Source: Torymus aiolomorphi (Eukaryota; Arthropoda; Insecta; Hymenoptera; Torymidae). From it: a DNA stretch of 64,000 nucleotides. Position numbers and translations under genes: made by a program. The stretch is from assembly GCA_036365515.1 (NCBI GenBank), contig CM070876.1, positions 34,045,195 through 34,109,194 on the forward strand, written 5' to 3'. Positions 33,270 to 44,940 of this stretch are shown here, one piece after another (the first letter of the stretch is position 1; every line of letters starts with the position of its first letter). The notes beneath the pieces are model-generated. The model was not told the origin of the DNA, did not search any database, and was given only the letters and a program-made list of their open reading frames with translations.

Positions 33270-33935
33270 ATGTAACTTAGTATAAAAAATACTTGCTTTA
33301 CATTATAAAAATAAAATTTTGTTCATAAAGAAAAAATTAAGCTTGATTTTTCCTGCTATAACGTCACATGATTAGATACTGAACGATTACTCACAAAATA
33401 AGTATGTGGAAAATACACCAAAATTCTACGGTTTACTTTAAGTTTAATTAATAAAAAACATTTCTTTTCGAGACACCAAATCTACCTTCTGTATTTGATT
33501 TTTCTACTGTTATATATCATATCCGACAATTCCAATATAGGGCATAAAGTTTTACTTTATGCCCTTGATACGAAAACTACTATTTAATAATCATCTTTTT
33601 ACAAAAAAAAACTGTGTTAATTTTTTTTTATTGTTGAAGATTGTTCTAAGATGTACGAAACCAATACCTAACTCAAGCTGAACAAATTATGAATGATATT
33701 TAAATTTCTAATTTAGAATACTATTTACAACCAAGAGGAATGATTGTAACTTTCCCACAGAAAAGTCTTGACTATTTTAAAATAGATACGCTTTTCGATT
33801 ATTTTGCATGTTCAATATTATATATCTGTGGCTTACAGGAATAATGACTTACCCACTTGTACGTGTTTTCGAGAAATCGCCGTTTTAAAATTTCTGTCAT
33901 GACACTTCATATGTAAGATCAAAATGCGCGAGATG
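33270..33935. other. AT-rich intergenic DNA
   Basis: No gene or delimited repeat seen. Contains an AATAAA-like string (33310) that may be the old polyadenylation site of the protease. Confidence 0.35.
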
Positions 33936-34310
33936 AGTAGGGCTAAAGGATGTTTTTGGCTAGGGAGCTGAGATTATAGGTGGACGGTAAGTGTTTATGT
34001 CTGGGACATTGAACGTAGTGGGAAGGATTGCTCGTGAAAGTTGACGATTACGTCGTCGTATTGACCGGCGGATGTGTTGTCGGAATGTGGGAGTAGATTT
34101 GCAAACAGACAGCCAACTGCGGGAGACATTGTATAGAGATTGAGTATCGAGTTTCGATAATATTATCTGAGAGATTTCTGTTGGCAATTATTTGATGAAG
34201 TCGACGCGTTTATTATACATGCCGAGGTAGTCCAGTAATTGTTTGAAGGAATCCATGACGATGCTTTTGATCGCACATGTTCACTCCTCAGGTGCAGTTC
34301 TTTCAGAATC
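33936..34310 (-). pseudogene. second, more decayed F-box relic
   Basis: A close copy of 24310-24675 on the same strand. The ATG is at 34256 and the same TAA before the F-box is at 34188-34190. LPTEISQIILSKLDTQSL follows, a 9 bp deletion removes three residues (LYNVSRSWLSV where copy one has LYNASQVSRSWLSV), and a further stop at the ISAPQ position (TAG, about 33957-33959) truncates the frame. The C-terminal third and the promoter are absent. No poly(A) tail or target duplication is visible, so the mechanism of copying is open. Confidence 0.75.
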
Positions 34311-34477
34311 GCATTTCTACATATTTTCAATTGAAATTTATTTTTTTTTCTAAACTCGATGTCATTTACCCTATGGCGTGAAAATTTGATTAAAATAAAT
34401 AATGAAATAATTTGGATCTAAACAGAATTTTATAAATAGATACATATCACATCAGGTTTTATAGAAACATTCGTTAA

Positions 34478-35454
34478 CCCGTTTCGGCCCGGAACTCCCA
34501 AATTTTCATCTGATTTTCGATACAATAACTTTTTATATTTCAAGTGTTTAAAAAACTTGAAACATATGATTTCTGACGTAAAATTTTATGTACTTTCAGA
34601 ATCCGTCCTCAAAATTACAATATCATCAATGTTTAAAAAATTATAAGCCATTTTAGCCAAAAAAACATTTTCGGACCTCATTTTATCAGAAATTGATTAT
34701 TTTTTCAGAATCGCTCTTCTACATATTTCCAATTGTAATTTATTTTTTTCAGGTCGTTTTATGATGAAAATTTACAAGATGTCCGCGCGCCTTAAATATA
34801 AGTGTTTCAAAAGTTAATTATCTAGAATGTTGTAATATTGTTTACCATCCCAATTTTAATTTATTTCAACTGTTCTCCTCTAAGCCTGCTTCGTACGCAG
34901 TAATTGTTAAAACGTCTTTGCACCATTGTTGTTTTCACCACCTAGCAACCCCACCCACCAAATAAAGAATAAATGTGCTTTGCACCAAATCTATAATTTT
35001 TTTACGATAGAATTTTTAAACAGTATGCATTGCAATTGATATTGTCGCCTAAAATTATATATTCTCTAAACTTGATGTAATTTATCCTATGGCGTAAAAA
35101 AATTTATTAAAATAAATAATGAAGTCACAACAGGTTTTATAAAAACGTTCTTAATTTTAAATTCAATTTTATAATTATATTAACAATACCAAAACCAATG
35201 TGTTTGAAAATAATTTTTATTTTCTTCAGTAATTCCCTTTTAATTTATAATTATTATTTTTAATGTTCCGTCGATAAAACAGTGTTAGTGGTAAAGTGGG
35301 ACGCCTTTTTTCAGTTTTGATGCCGAAACTGACAGCAACGAATTGGTAGTATTCCAAAATGATAGTATACCAATTTTCGTCCAAATCCTTAAAAAATTAT
35401 CACTTATTTGAAAATGTACATATATGATCGAAACTGCCGGAACCCCAAAAAGGG
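34478..35454. mobile_element. possible 977 bp TTAA-flanked element
   Basis: It starts TTAACCCGTTTCGGCCCGG (34474) and ends with CCGGAACCCCAAAAAGGGTTAA (complement beginning TTAACCCTTTTTGGGG, to 35458). The short imperfect ends and TTAA borders fit a piggyBac-type target. Inside, short direct repeats (CAGAATCGC-TTCTACATATTT near 34710, matching 34313 outside; ACTTGATGTAATTTATCCTA near 35065, matching 34349) link it to its left flank. No coding sequence. Confidence 0.35.
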
Positions 35455-36161
35455 TTAACTTTTCTACATTACTTTGGTAAATTTAGATTTTCCTATTTTC
35501 ATTTTCCTCCAGCCTCAGAGGGCATCGATGGAAAAAATAAACGTCAAAGAAATAGCTCTCAAGAATCAACAGAGAGATCAATGGTAAAGCGATTTATAGC
35601 TTCTCGCGACCACTTTACGCAGAAGCATCACAGTCGCGACTATCACTAAACGATAAGTAGCTGAACCCTTTTCACGTGGAAGAAAGAAAACCGATCCGTT
35701 AATGTTTTTCTAGATAAGATTTGCATCATAGCTAAAAGTACTTACAATCATATACTTTTTTATTATCAAGTTACAAATAGCACATTTCGGTACTAGTGCG
35801 TGAAAGTGATTTTATCCTCGTGTGGGTGTTTGCGCCCGAGCGAAGCGAGGGTGAAAAGATCACACGAGGTTAAAATCACCTTCTCGCTCGCGTATCGATC
35901 CGTATTTTTTGATACGACGTGTATACGAAGCTTGATTTAGCGCATGCTTTTTTATTCGAGTGTGTGCGAAATCGAGCTTTGCGCACGGAGTGTTAAAAAA
36001 TAAATATTGTTGCCTTGCATTAAATTTCCAACATTTGCATTAATTATAAAATTTACATTAATGTAACAAATTCGTATTAAATTACAGTTTTTCGTTACAA
36101 TAAACTTTAGCTATGGCAAAAACAGATTTTAATGTACCTTCTCGAAAGTTGCTTCTATCAC
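35455..36161. other. intergenic DNA with one GAGCGAAGCGAG hairpin
   Basis: A palindrome at about 35795-35905 (GTGATTTTATCCTCGTGTG paired with CACACGAGGTTAAAATCAC) surrounds a GCGCCCGAGCGAAGCGAGGG core. No gene recognised. Confidence 0.5.
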
Positions 36162-36863
36162 GTGCCCGGGTGCAAATATTCTAGTGATTTCCACCTGCAT
36201 TTCCACCTGAAGTTTCACCTGAATTTTCACCTGGAATTGATGTAAATATAACGTAAAATTAAGGTGGAACATACCTAATTTTCAGATGCATTTTCAGCTG
36301 TAAAAAGTCCAAAAATGTCACGTGAATTTCAGGTGAATGTCAAGACATATTACGACGACTGAGCGGAACAAGGTCGTATCTCGGCGCGCGGACGAAGAAC
36401 GTCGTGTCTCACCGCGTAGATGAAGAACGTCGTATCACAATGCGCGGACGAAGAACGTTGAATCTCACCGCGCGGACGAAGAACCTCGTATCTCGCCGTA
36501 TACTGGCCGTGTACTGGCCGCAAGTGTGTCGAGATACGTCGTTCTTTATCCTCGCGCCGAGATACGACGTTCTTCGTCCGTGCGCTGAGATACGACGTTC
36601 TTCATCCTCGCGGTGAGATACGACGTTCTTCGTCCGCGCGCCGAGATACGACCTTGCTCCGCTCAGCCGTCGTAATATGTCTTGACATTCACCTGAAACT
36701 CACGTGACATTTTTGGACTTTTTACAGCTGAAAATGCATCTGAAAATTAGGTATGTTCCACCTTAATTTTACGTTACATTTACATCAATTCCAGGTGAAA
36801 ATCCAGGTGAAATTTCAGGTGGAAATGCAGGTGGAAATCACTAGAATATTTGCACCCGGGCAC
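36162..36863. mobile_element. 702 bp foldback element with repeat-filled arms
   Basis: The ends GTGCCCGGGTGCAAATATTC pair with the complement at 36863. The outer arm portion (~200 bp) contains repeated TTTCACCTG units. The inner portion contains four ~37 bp units (GGACGAAGAACGTCGTATCT) on the left and four inverted ones on the right. The centre is near 36512. The 70-codon frame at 36404 comes from the inner repeats. Confidence 0.85.
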
Positions 36864-36996
36864 TGAAAATGCATCTGAAAATTAGGTATATTCCATCTTA
36901 ATTTTACGTTATATTTACATGAATTTCAGGTGAAAATCCAGGTGAAATTTCAGGTGGAAATCCAGATGGAAATCACTAGAATATTTGCAACCAGGG
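36864..36996. repeat. extra direct copy of the foldback outer arm
   Basis: CTGAAAATGCATCTGAAAAT through ATTTGCAACCAGGGTG repeats, with several changes, the right outer arm at about 36725-36862. It is most simply a tandem duplication of one end, or the remnant of a second element. Confidence 0.75.
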
Positions 36997-37419
36997 TGTA
37001 CCTTAAATTTAATGCCGAAACTTTTTACAGTTTAAGTTTACTGAAGGTCCATCTCATTAGAATATCTTGTACGAATAAGATTACTGGCAACAAAAAAGCA
37101 AAACTTCCAAAAGCTATAATTTGAAAAACTGCATTAATCTCCTATTATTTCCCTCTATTATTTATCTTTCCAAAAATTTAATTCTTAGAAAATGGAAAGA
37201 AATGCTAAATGTGTGCTTAAATAATATCTGAACTTTACATAAAACATTTTGATGATAAAACTAATAAGAGGAATTGACTACTATTGAATTAATTATATTA
37301 GATAAAACTTATATATCTTTTTGTCTTTTATGATAATTCTCGCGTTAATACATACCATATTCATTTACATTATACTTATAAAATCGATCAGAATAGCATA
37401 ACAAGGCAATACACTTATT

Positions 37420-37625
37420 ACCCCCATGCCCGTATGTATTTGTAAATAGATACCATAAACTAGAAATAGAAACGGCCACCATACAGCAACCATAAAACCC
37501 ACCAAGAAACTAAGAAAACCCTCGCCACAAATACAGTAACACACCTAATTAAAGCACACGAACAACCATAACACCAGTCCTCCCTCATCTATCCATCATA
37601 CATCTCTTCACCCTCCTAATTTAAA
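37420..37625. other. G-poor, C/A-rich strand-asymmetric tract
   Basis: Roughly 200 bp in which G is rare on the plus strand (about ten G in the last 150 bases) while A and C dominate. No repeat unit is obvious. It borders the GC-rich island that follows. Confidence 0.5.
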
Positions 37626-37639
37626 AAAAAAATCGTTGA

Positions 37640-38005
37640 CGATGCAGCAGACGCATTAATTCAGCGGGCAGCGCGAATTCCGTGTAATTGGAACGTTCAT
37701 CCTGCGCGTGTGCACTCTTAAATCCACACGTCGGCGAGGCAGAAAGAGAGCCGCGCGCAGGCATCTGCCTCTTATCTCCCCAGGCGATTTTCTAATCTAG
37801 TTCGCCGCATTTCCCGCGGCAAGCGAGGCGACAAGTACTTCCCGGCAAAGCATGTTTCACGCAAATAGGAAGTATTTTAAAGATTCAAACCCCCCCTTCT
37901 CGGCGGGTGTGCGCAACGGCTTTTACGTGTATAAGAGATACCTAGCGCCGCGCTAGTAGCGCGCTATATATATATTGGTGGAGTTGAGTATATAGTGCGA
38001 TCCGG

Positions 38006-38044
<39 letters not shown>

Positions 38045-38183
38045 AGGAGTGTTGAGAGGGTGTATACTGTTCTCCGCGCTCCAGAATAGTTGTAAGATTC
38101 AGAGAGTAGTCGGAGTTAGAGAAAAGTTTGCTGGTAAGCATTGTGAACATATTGAAATTGAGAGTGAGAAAGATTGCGTGCAG
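37640..38183 (+). promoter_or_regulatory. promoter-like CpG-rich island and candidate non-coding first exon
   Basis: CpG-rich DNA (37640-37960) is followed by a TATATATAT box at about 37965-37975, a (GA)n run at 38008-38042, and a GA-rich leader ending in TGCAG then GTACGT. That is a perfect 5' splice donor after 38183. The order TATA, GAGA tract, leader and donor looks like the start of a spliced transcript. No downstream exon can be assigned by eye. Confidence 0.4.
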
Positions 38184-38980
38184 GTACGTTTAAAATAAAA
38201 TTTTTATTCTATCCATAAGATACGTCAATAATTAGTCATAATCAATAACTCTAGTGATTCAGTGCCTGCTTAATAACGCAAACAGATAAATAAATAAATA
38301 TAAATGTATATTACATACATTTTCCATTAATGTTTACTAACTTTCAATCTTTCAATATTATATTCAATCTTAATTAAGCAGAAATTATGACTTATTTAAT
38401 AAATCAATTTGAATTTTTTTGGAGCACAATGTTAGAATTCATATGACTATGACCTCATTTAAAAAAATTAATTTTATCAATTATCTTTCATGGTTAACAG
38501 CAATATATTCTATTTCTACATCAGAATATATAGTTTCAAGTTGTTTTATTTTTTTCAAAATTCCACATATATTCAATCCGATTCAAGTATTTACTATTTA
38601 TAAAACGAATTTAAACTGTAAGTTAAGAAAAGAAAAAAAAAAGACAACTCTCTTATCGAGAATTTCCGTAGGTATATACTTGCGAAGATAAAGCGAGTGC
38701 ATCGCATCGAACCGTTACATTATTCAGCACTCCCAATGAATCGAGTGCAATCATTTGTATAAGAACACCCTCGAGGTGTGCGGCTATTCCTCCTTTTTTG
38801 CACTCGCGTTTATTAAGCCATTAGAGCTCGCTTCAGGCGGCGCATCCCGCGCGATTTTAAAGAGCGCTACACGCGAAATCATAAAGTGCGCCGCACTCGT
38901 GCGTGGGCGTATTTTGCCACTGATGTAGCTTTATTCACACTATTGTAAAAGTTATTGCGAGTTATGGTTATTTCCTTTTG

Positions 38981-38985
<5 letters not shown>
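38184..38985. other. AT-rich DNA then a short GC-rich stretch
   Basis: 38190-38640 is AT-rich with no gene. 38690-38940 is GC-richer with a CACTCGCG-type content. The 90-codon frame at 38419 is low-complexity and unsupported. Confidence 0.35.

Positions 38986-38994
<9 letters not shown>

Positions 38995-39054
<60 letters not shown>
38995..39054. repeat. (GA)n microsatellite, about 60 bp
   Basis: Uninterrupted GA dinucleotides. Confidence 0.95.
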
Positions 39055-39056
<2 letters not shown>

Positions 39057-39489
39057 CGGTGCCGAATTATTCGAGTAGAAAATGCCGTTATAATATGTAT
39101 AGAGGAAGAGGAATTGTAAAATTATTTATATAATAGTTTAGTTGCTGAATTAATTTTAGGTTAATAATTAATGGAAGCAAAAAATATGAAATAATTATAA
39201 CTAAACAATATTTTCAACTTTAAATTATGAAGAATTGTGTTCGCATTGTAGAAATTCCACGTCAAAGGAATTGCTTAGATATTAAATAATTACATGCACG
39301 TGAATGTGTATTTGGATGATCCTCTGTCAAATTCCTCTTAAATCAAATTCCTTTGTATATGATCGTGATGAGATAATTGATTACCGACAAAATTTCATTT
39401 AAATAATATTGAAGAGTCATTCAACAAATATAGAAAAAGTTTATTTTCAGATATAATACGATATAATACCTTGCTTTATAATTTAACGC
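39055..39489. other. AT-rich intergenic DNA
   Basis: No gene, RNA or delimited repeat seen. Confidence 0.4.
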
Positions 39490-39763
39490 AGAAAAAAGTT
39501 AAATCTTATCGACTTTCCTATTTCCCTAACACTGCTTCGCATTCGCCCAAGCTTGCGCCTGAAAGGCAAGGGAAAACCCGGGATCCACTGAAGGGAAATC
39601 CCGGGGAAAAACCCGCCTTAAAGCACCCGGTGTCTTGGTACTTTTCTCATCGAAAAACAGCTCGAAAAAAATCTGAGTGATTTCACCGGGAATCGAACCC
39701 ACGACCCCTGGAACGACGTCGTTTCCGTGACTAGCATGCTAACCACTGAGCCAACGCCGCTCT
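39490..39763 (-). mobile_element. tRNA-derived SINE
   Basis: The first ~85 nt on the minus strand (39763 to about 39676) look like a tRNA. They contain an A box TGGCTCAGTGG (39753-39743) and a B box GGTTCGATTCC (39699-39689), spaced as an internal RNA polymerase III promoter. A tRNA-unrelated body with CGGGATTTCCC, CCCGGGTTTTCCC and GCGAATGCGAAG follows, ending near an A/T-rich tail at about 39490. The anticodon arm contains an ACGACGTCGT palindrome rather than a normal loop, so it is not a working tRNA. The plus-strand frame across it is accidental. Confidence 0.75.
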
Positions 39764-40379
39764 TATATTATACTGTATATGAAAAATTAATAAAGTTAAA
39801 TATTTAGTACTTACATAAAGTGTATCATTATCAGTGTCAACTTTTAACATTTAGATTGTAAAATTACTCTTACTAAACTTACATACGCACATAAAAAAGA
39901 AATGTTCATTCACTGGCTAAAAGTGTTGTAAAAAAGTAAAAAAAGTTTTTTTCCCCGCTAAACTGTGAAAAAATGGATTTTTTTTTCATTCTTTCCAAAA
40001 TCGGACGCTCGGAATGCACGATTTTCTACCCAACTTATAGACATGAAAAAAACATTTTTCGCCCTTCAGCGTCAGTATATAGCATAAATACAAAGTTTTG
40101 TATTAATTTTAGAATGAACAATGACAATATTCGATTTTACCCTGAAAATTTTTCTTCGGTGCGAGAATTTTTACTAATAAATAACATCGTTAGTAACAGT
40201 AACGCAAACTGAAAACAACCCTATGCGGTTAAGCATTATCTTTCTTTTTTTTTTCTATTTATAGTTGGCGACTTAAAAAAATGGGAGTTTACTTCGAAAG
40301 TACTACTTCGAAAACCTTAACGCTGACCATTCTAGTTTTATTTAACAATAAATATAAAAGATCGAAATTCAACCGCGCG
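39764..40379. other. AT-rich intergenic DNA
   Basis: No gene recognised. A 79-codon plus-strand frame at 39973-40212 lacks domains. Confidence 0.35.
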
Positions 40380-41110
40380 CAAATATTTGAAACGTTTTTT
40401 GGAACACTTATACCACAATGCCCAGCAGAGTCCTGCTTACAAAAGATAATCCTGTGGATACACCGCACTCTTTTTCCTCGTTGCAAAAATAGCTTACCAT
40501 AAATCGCTCTTCAATGCCACTACATATACCCCTACCGCATTTCTGCGACTCTCTCGCTTTCTCATCAAAACCATGAGGGATTTGCCCCTCTCGAAACCAC
40601 AATCGCTGCGCGCTCGCTCGATTGATGCTTCTCTCTCTCTCTTGCTCTCCCTCTCGTTCTCTCTCCGCGCTGCGGCGGAACCCCGCCGAAAAAGGAAACC
40701 GAGAGAATTCCACTCTCTCGCTTCGTGTGTGGAAAGATTGGCATTTCGTTATTTTCCGGAGCGCCCACTGTCGGTGGTTTCGACGCGCATTCAGAGAATG
40801 AGGAGATAAGAATGGGTGAGAACGGAGAGGGGAGCAGGAAGGACTAAGGAGTAGAAAGTTATGAATGTGTGTGTGTGTGTGTGTGTGTGTGCACGTGTGC
40901 AGGGGGCGGGGGGTAGGCGTTTTAAAAGTCGCCACTCACCCGATGACATTTAAGTTTTTCTTCAAGAAGCCGGAATGCTTTTCCAGAGGAAAAAGTGTGC
41001 GGTATTATATATATGTGTGCACAGAGGTTGGAGTGAATTAGCGTCAGAGCTTTTTGAGCGGCAGTATAAGGAAAAGGTGCTGTGAGGTTAGTTGTTGCGC
41101 GGTTTTGTCG
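40380..41110 (+). promoter_or_regulatory. second GC/CpG-rich island, promoter-like
   Basis: CpG-rich DNA with CTCTCT/GAGA blocks (40570-40680), a (GT)n run (40865-40890), then TATTATATATATG (about 41003) followed within ~40 bp by a GAATTAGCGTCAGAG leader. The 175-codon minus-strand frame (40408-40935) is read out of these simple repeats and is rejected. This resembles the 37.6 kb and 44 kb islands. No splice donor is obvious. Confidence 0.35.
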
Positions 41111-41306
41111 TTGCTCTGAATGTTGAAATTATTTTATAAACTACTCTCGATCTAAAAGAATTATCGAGAGGGTCTATAGTCGCAAGTTATATCAAATTAT
41201 ATATTTTATGTTAAACTTATACGTTATTTTATTGGATTCCTCTGACGTAATATTTTTTAATAATAGAGTTAAAAATAATAGAGTTGGGTACTATTAATAA
41301 GGGTCT

Positions 41307-41825
41307 GTATATGAGGCGTTTCACGTCAGCTCTCCAGGCGCGGCGCGCGAGCGCGAAATCATGCTGTTTTCAGCTTGTGTTTGAAGGGCTAAGATGTATC
41401 TAAAAAAATAATCCCCAAGTGATTTCGATGTATTTTTTCCTCAGCTTTCCGATGGTGCTATTAGTTTCTCAAAATTTTTCAATTCTAACCTCAAAAAAAC
41501 ATAAAACGTTTTATATCTCAAAAACTATATTTTTAATATTTTTTTTGACCTGCTAGATCGAAAGAGGAGGCAATTTTACATGGATATAGCCTTTTTCTAC
41601 ATAGGGGTTTTTTGATTTTTTCGAGATATTATTCAAGAAATACTTAGAATTGAAAAATTTTGAGAAACTAATAGCACCATCGGAAAGCTGAGGAAAAAAT
41701 ACATCGAAATCATTTGGGGATTATTTTTTTAGATACATCTTAGCCCTTCAAACACAAGCTGAAAACAGCATGATTTCGCGCTCGCGCGCCGCGCCTGGAG
41801 AGCTGACGTGAAACGCCTCATATAC
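41307..41825. mobile_element. 519 bp inverted-repeat element
   Basis: GTATATGAGGCGTTTCACGT at the left pairs with the complement at the right end (41825). The arms are about 185 bp with very few mismatches and the loop is about 145 bp. The arms include GCGCGGCGCGCGAGCGCG. No coding capacity. Confidence 0.85.
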
Positions 41826-42115
41826 CTATATGTATTTGTTCCGCTTTCTTTGAGTATCTTCAAAGAAAGTATCATACGACATTGCATTCCCATTTCTCAT
41901 ATTAGAAACATTCTATTTGTTCAGAGGAGACTTACTTTAAGCTTGCTCTATAAAGAATCCGAAGTCCATTGAGAATGCACAAATACAGACTAAAATTGTC
42001 TTATAAGACTTGTGTTGTTAACATTCATGAAATTTAGTTTTCAAAAGATAGTTTCGTAGTATACTACATAAAAAATAACTTCCTTTTACACAAATTATTG
42101 TTTGACGTACATAAC

Positions 42116-42763
42116 ACAAAACGTTTTAAAAATGATTTTAAAACGAGCACAGAAAAACTTTTTCAGAAAACGTTTTAAAAACCTTATATCAACGTGCGAA
42201 ATGTCCGCTTTAAAAATTTTTTTACGTATTAAATACGTTTTAAATATGTTTTAAATAGATTATATAGTAAATTTCGACACGGGTGCGGAAGGTGAGTATT
42301 TAGGTCATGTGACGTTTTTCGCACGAGCGAAGCGAGTGAGAAAATTCACATGAGCTAAAAATCTTCTTACGCGCCAGTTTCGAACCGTATTTTATACCAT
42401 GACAGCCGAATAATCATATTGAATTTATGATTTTGAGGTTAGAGAGGTATAAAATACGTTTTAAATACGTTTTAAAAACATTTAAAAACATTATTCGGTA
42501 TGTTTGAAATACATTTTTACGTTTTTAAAACGTTTTAAAAACGTGGAAAGACTGGTAAGATTATTTAACAACACATTTCGCAATACAACTCATCATCGAT
42601 AGGTTGCGCACGACAATACACGAGTAAAAATATTTGGTTCAGGTTATAAGTCAAAGGTAGGGAATAAAGGTAGGTAGGTGGAGGAGGCGGGGATCGGGGT
42701 TTTCTGAAAAACGTTTTAAAGTTTTTCTACCCACGTTTTAAAAACGTTTTTAAAACGTTTTGT
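42116..42763. mobile_element. ~650 bp element rich in CGTTTTAAA motifs
   Basis: The left end ACAAAACGTTTTAAAAATG and the right end (complement ACAAAACGTTTTAAAAACG) form imperfect inverted repeats of about 60 bp. Both continue into AGAAAAACT and CAGAAAACGTTTT. More than a dozen ACGTTTTAAA-like words lie inside. A GCACGAGCGAAGCGAG hairpin (about 42270-42400) is nested in it. Non-coding. Confidence 0.6.
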
Positions 42764-43969
42764 ACTATTAAGGTGATTTATGTTTTGTGAAAAAAGTCTT
42801 CAAAACGGGAAATGTGACACATACTGACATGCTATATTACGTCAACCTGGCCTGTCGCTGCACTTTTACGCGGATTTTCATATTTTATGAATTATTAATA
42901 TCCCTGATGTTGATTCCATCGAGAGAAAAAGACACTGGATATACAATACATACATAAATAATTATAAAATGGCCTTTGACTGTTTTCGCAAGCGAAAGTT
43001 AATTAAAAAGATTGAAAAGACAATCAATACAAAGAATGATCATGAATGAAATTTTATGTAAATAAACTTGACATAAAAAGTAAGCACAATTGATATTATG
43101 GAAATATTATTATAGAGTATATACGTGCCATATTCACTCGAACCTCTCTCTACGCAATGCTTCATTTCCAAATAATTCTTTTAAACGACAAATCTAATGT
43201 CGTACTTACGAGTAAGAATAACAAAAATAAAAAAATTTATTTTTTATAATGGCGTATAAGTATCTTCACACATTTCTTACTATAACATTGGATATCAATA
43301 AAATCTTTACTACTAAAAATGTATAATAATTAATAGATTAATGTTTGAAAAGTATATAGTAGTGACGATTTATCTGGGATATAGTGCCTCGCTCCAAGTG
43401 TGCACGTGCCCATTTCGCGGGACGACTACTTTTCTAGTCGGTATTTCCAATGATATTCCGGAATATCGATGCAAATGAAATGCGAGATGCACGCAATTTC
43501 GACGTAATATCGCTCTAATGTGCGCTCCTATCAACCAAAAATATCGAATCGGACAATGAGGTGAGCTAAAAATAAGTACAAAGCTTTGTAGGTACGGCAA
43601 TATTCTGTACACGTGGCGCGAAATTTCGATATGAGTATATATGCATACCTGCGTGTTTATGTTATTGGATCTTAAAATGCAGTATCACAATATATTGATA
43701 ATTATGTCATTCAACGTTTGAAGAGGTGTATATAGTTTCATTCACAATTAACTGAAGTATACATCTATCATTTATGGCTATTCTGCACTCAAAGTAATTA
43801 TAGTAATATGTTCTAAGCGTCGATCAATTTTTACGCATAAATTATGTAAATTTATCGAAATGAAAGAAAATTATAAATTTCGATAAACCTAATCAGGTAA
43901 AGCCTTAATAATTCAAAAAAACTCATAAAAGTCAAGTAAAAGAAAGTAGCACCAAATTTGAATCCAGCC
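42764..43969. other. intergenic DNA
   Basis: No gene or delimited repeat recognised. The 80-codon minus frame at 43370 has no supporting features. Confidence 0.35.
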
Positions 43970-44008
43970 CGTTGACGTCTCGTCTTATCTCCCGCGATGC
44001 GCGTCGCG

Positions 44009-44055
<47 letters not shown>

Positions 44056-44499
44056 GAATGAACGGGACTCGGCGCTCGCCGCGCGGCCTCGGCCCATTGT
44101 GACCCGCGCGCGACTCTGCCGCGGCGCGCACTATATATAGAATACGGTACCGCCGCCACCCCCGCCAGCTTCGCGCATTCGAAAACGCTCTGCTGTATGA
44201 AAACATCACTCCGTCTCTCTCTCTCACTCTCTCACTCTCTCTCTCTCTCTCTTTCTCTCTATGAAAAAAGGAAACGGAATCGACGAATAGAGGGAGTGAG
44301 CAAGAGAGAAAGAGAGAGAGAGAGAGAGAACCCGAATGAAAGAAAGCGGCGTTGTAGAATATACGAGCGCGCGAGAGAGCCGTGCGAGTGAAAAGGCAAA
44401 GATTTATGAATGAACGCTGGCGGTGCGCGCGTTTGCCAGAGAGATCGCGGCTACAGCTGGGGCGGGTCGATGGAGCGCGGGGGTGGCCCCCGCCCCCCG

Positions 44500-44530
<31 letters not shown>

Positions 44531-44940
44531 GACGAATCCCTCCCCCGTAGTAATCAATACGCGCGAGAGGGCGCCAGCGCTCGCTTCTCTCCCTCCATTC
44601 AGTAGAATCCTTAGGCCTTGGCTATTGATTGCGTGGGATAGCGCTCGACAGAGCCCCGCTCCCTCCATTCAGGATCGACGCGCCGCGGCGTGGGCGAGGG
44701 CTGTTCCAGAGAAGGAGAGAGAGAGCCGGTGCTGCTGCTGCTGTTGGCCACGCGGTAGATTGTATAGTTGTGTAGGTATGGACATTGCTAATTCCGCGAG
44801 AACTGACATGCCGGGGAGGAAATCGCCCGCGGAGCGGATTTTTCCCGGAAGCTCATGCGTGAGGCCCGGAATGACGTAATATCGTGCATAATGCGCGGCT
44901 GGAGGCGCACGCGAGCCATCACTGTTGCGCGGTATGACGA
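43970..44940 (-). promoter_or_regulatory. third GC/CpG-rich island with CT tracts, promoter-like
   Basis: Very CpG-rich, with CT/GA runs at about 44010-44053, 44207-44255, 44290-44330 and 44504-44530. On the minus strand a CTATATATAGTGCG box (about 44128-44141) is followed by CG-rich leader and the GA run, the same order as at 37.97 kb, where the box is TATATAGTGCG. Long frames here on both strands (up to 227 codons) are made of Arg/Glu/Ser/Leu simple repeats and are not genes. Confidence 0.4.

Noticed and set aside
39676..39763. Functional tRNA gene on the minus strand
   Set aside because: A and B boxes are present but the anticodon arm is a palindrome and a long unrelated SINE body follows.
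40408..40935. 175-codon minus-strand frame
   Set aside because: His-Thr and Arg-Glu runs come from (GT)n and (GA)n tracts; no recognisable domain or splice context.
43852..44879. Several frames up to 227 codons on both strands in the GC-rich island
   Set aside because: Composed of Arg/Glu, Ser/Leu and Pro runs from CT/GA repeats; frames overlap on both strands with no domain.
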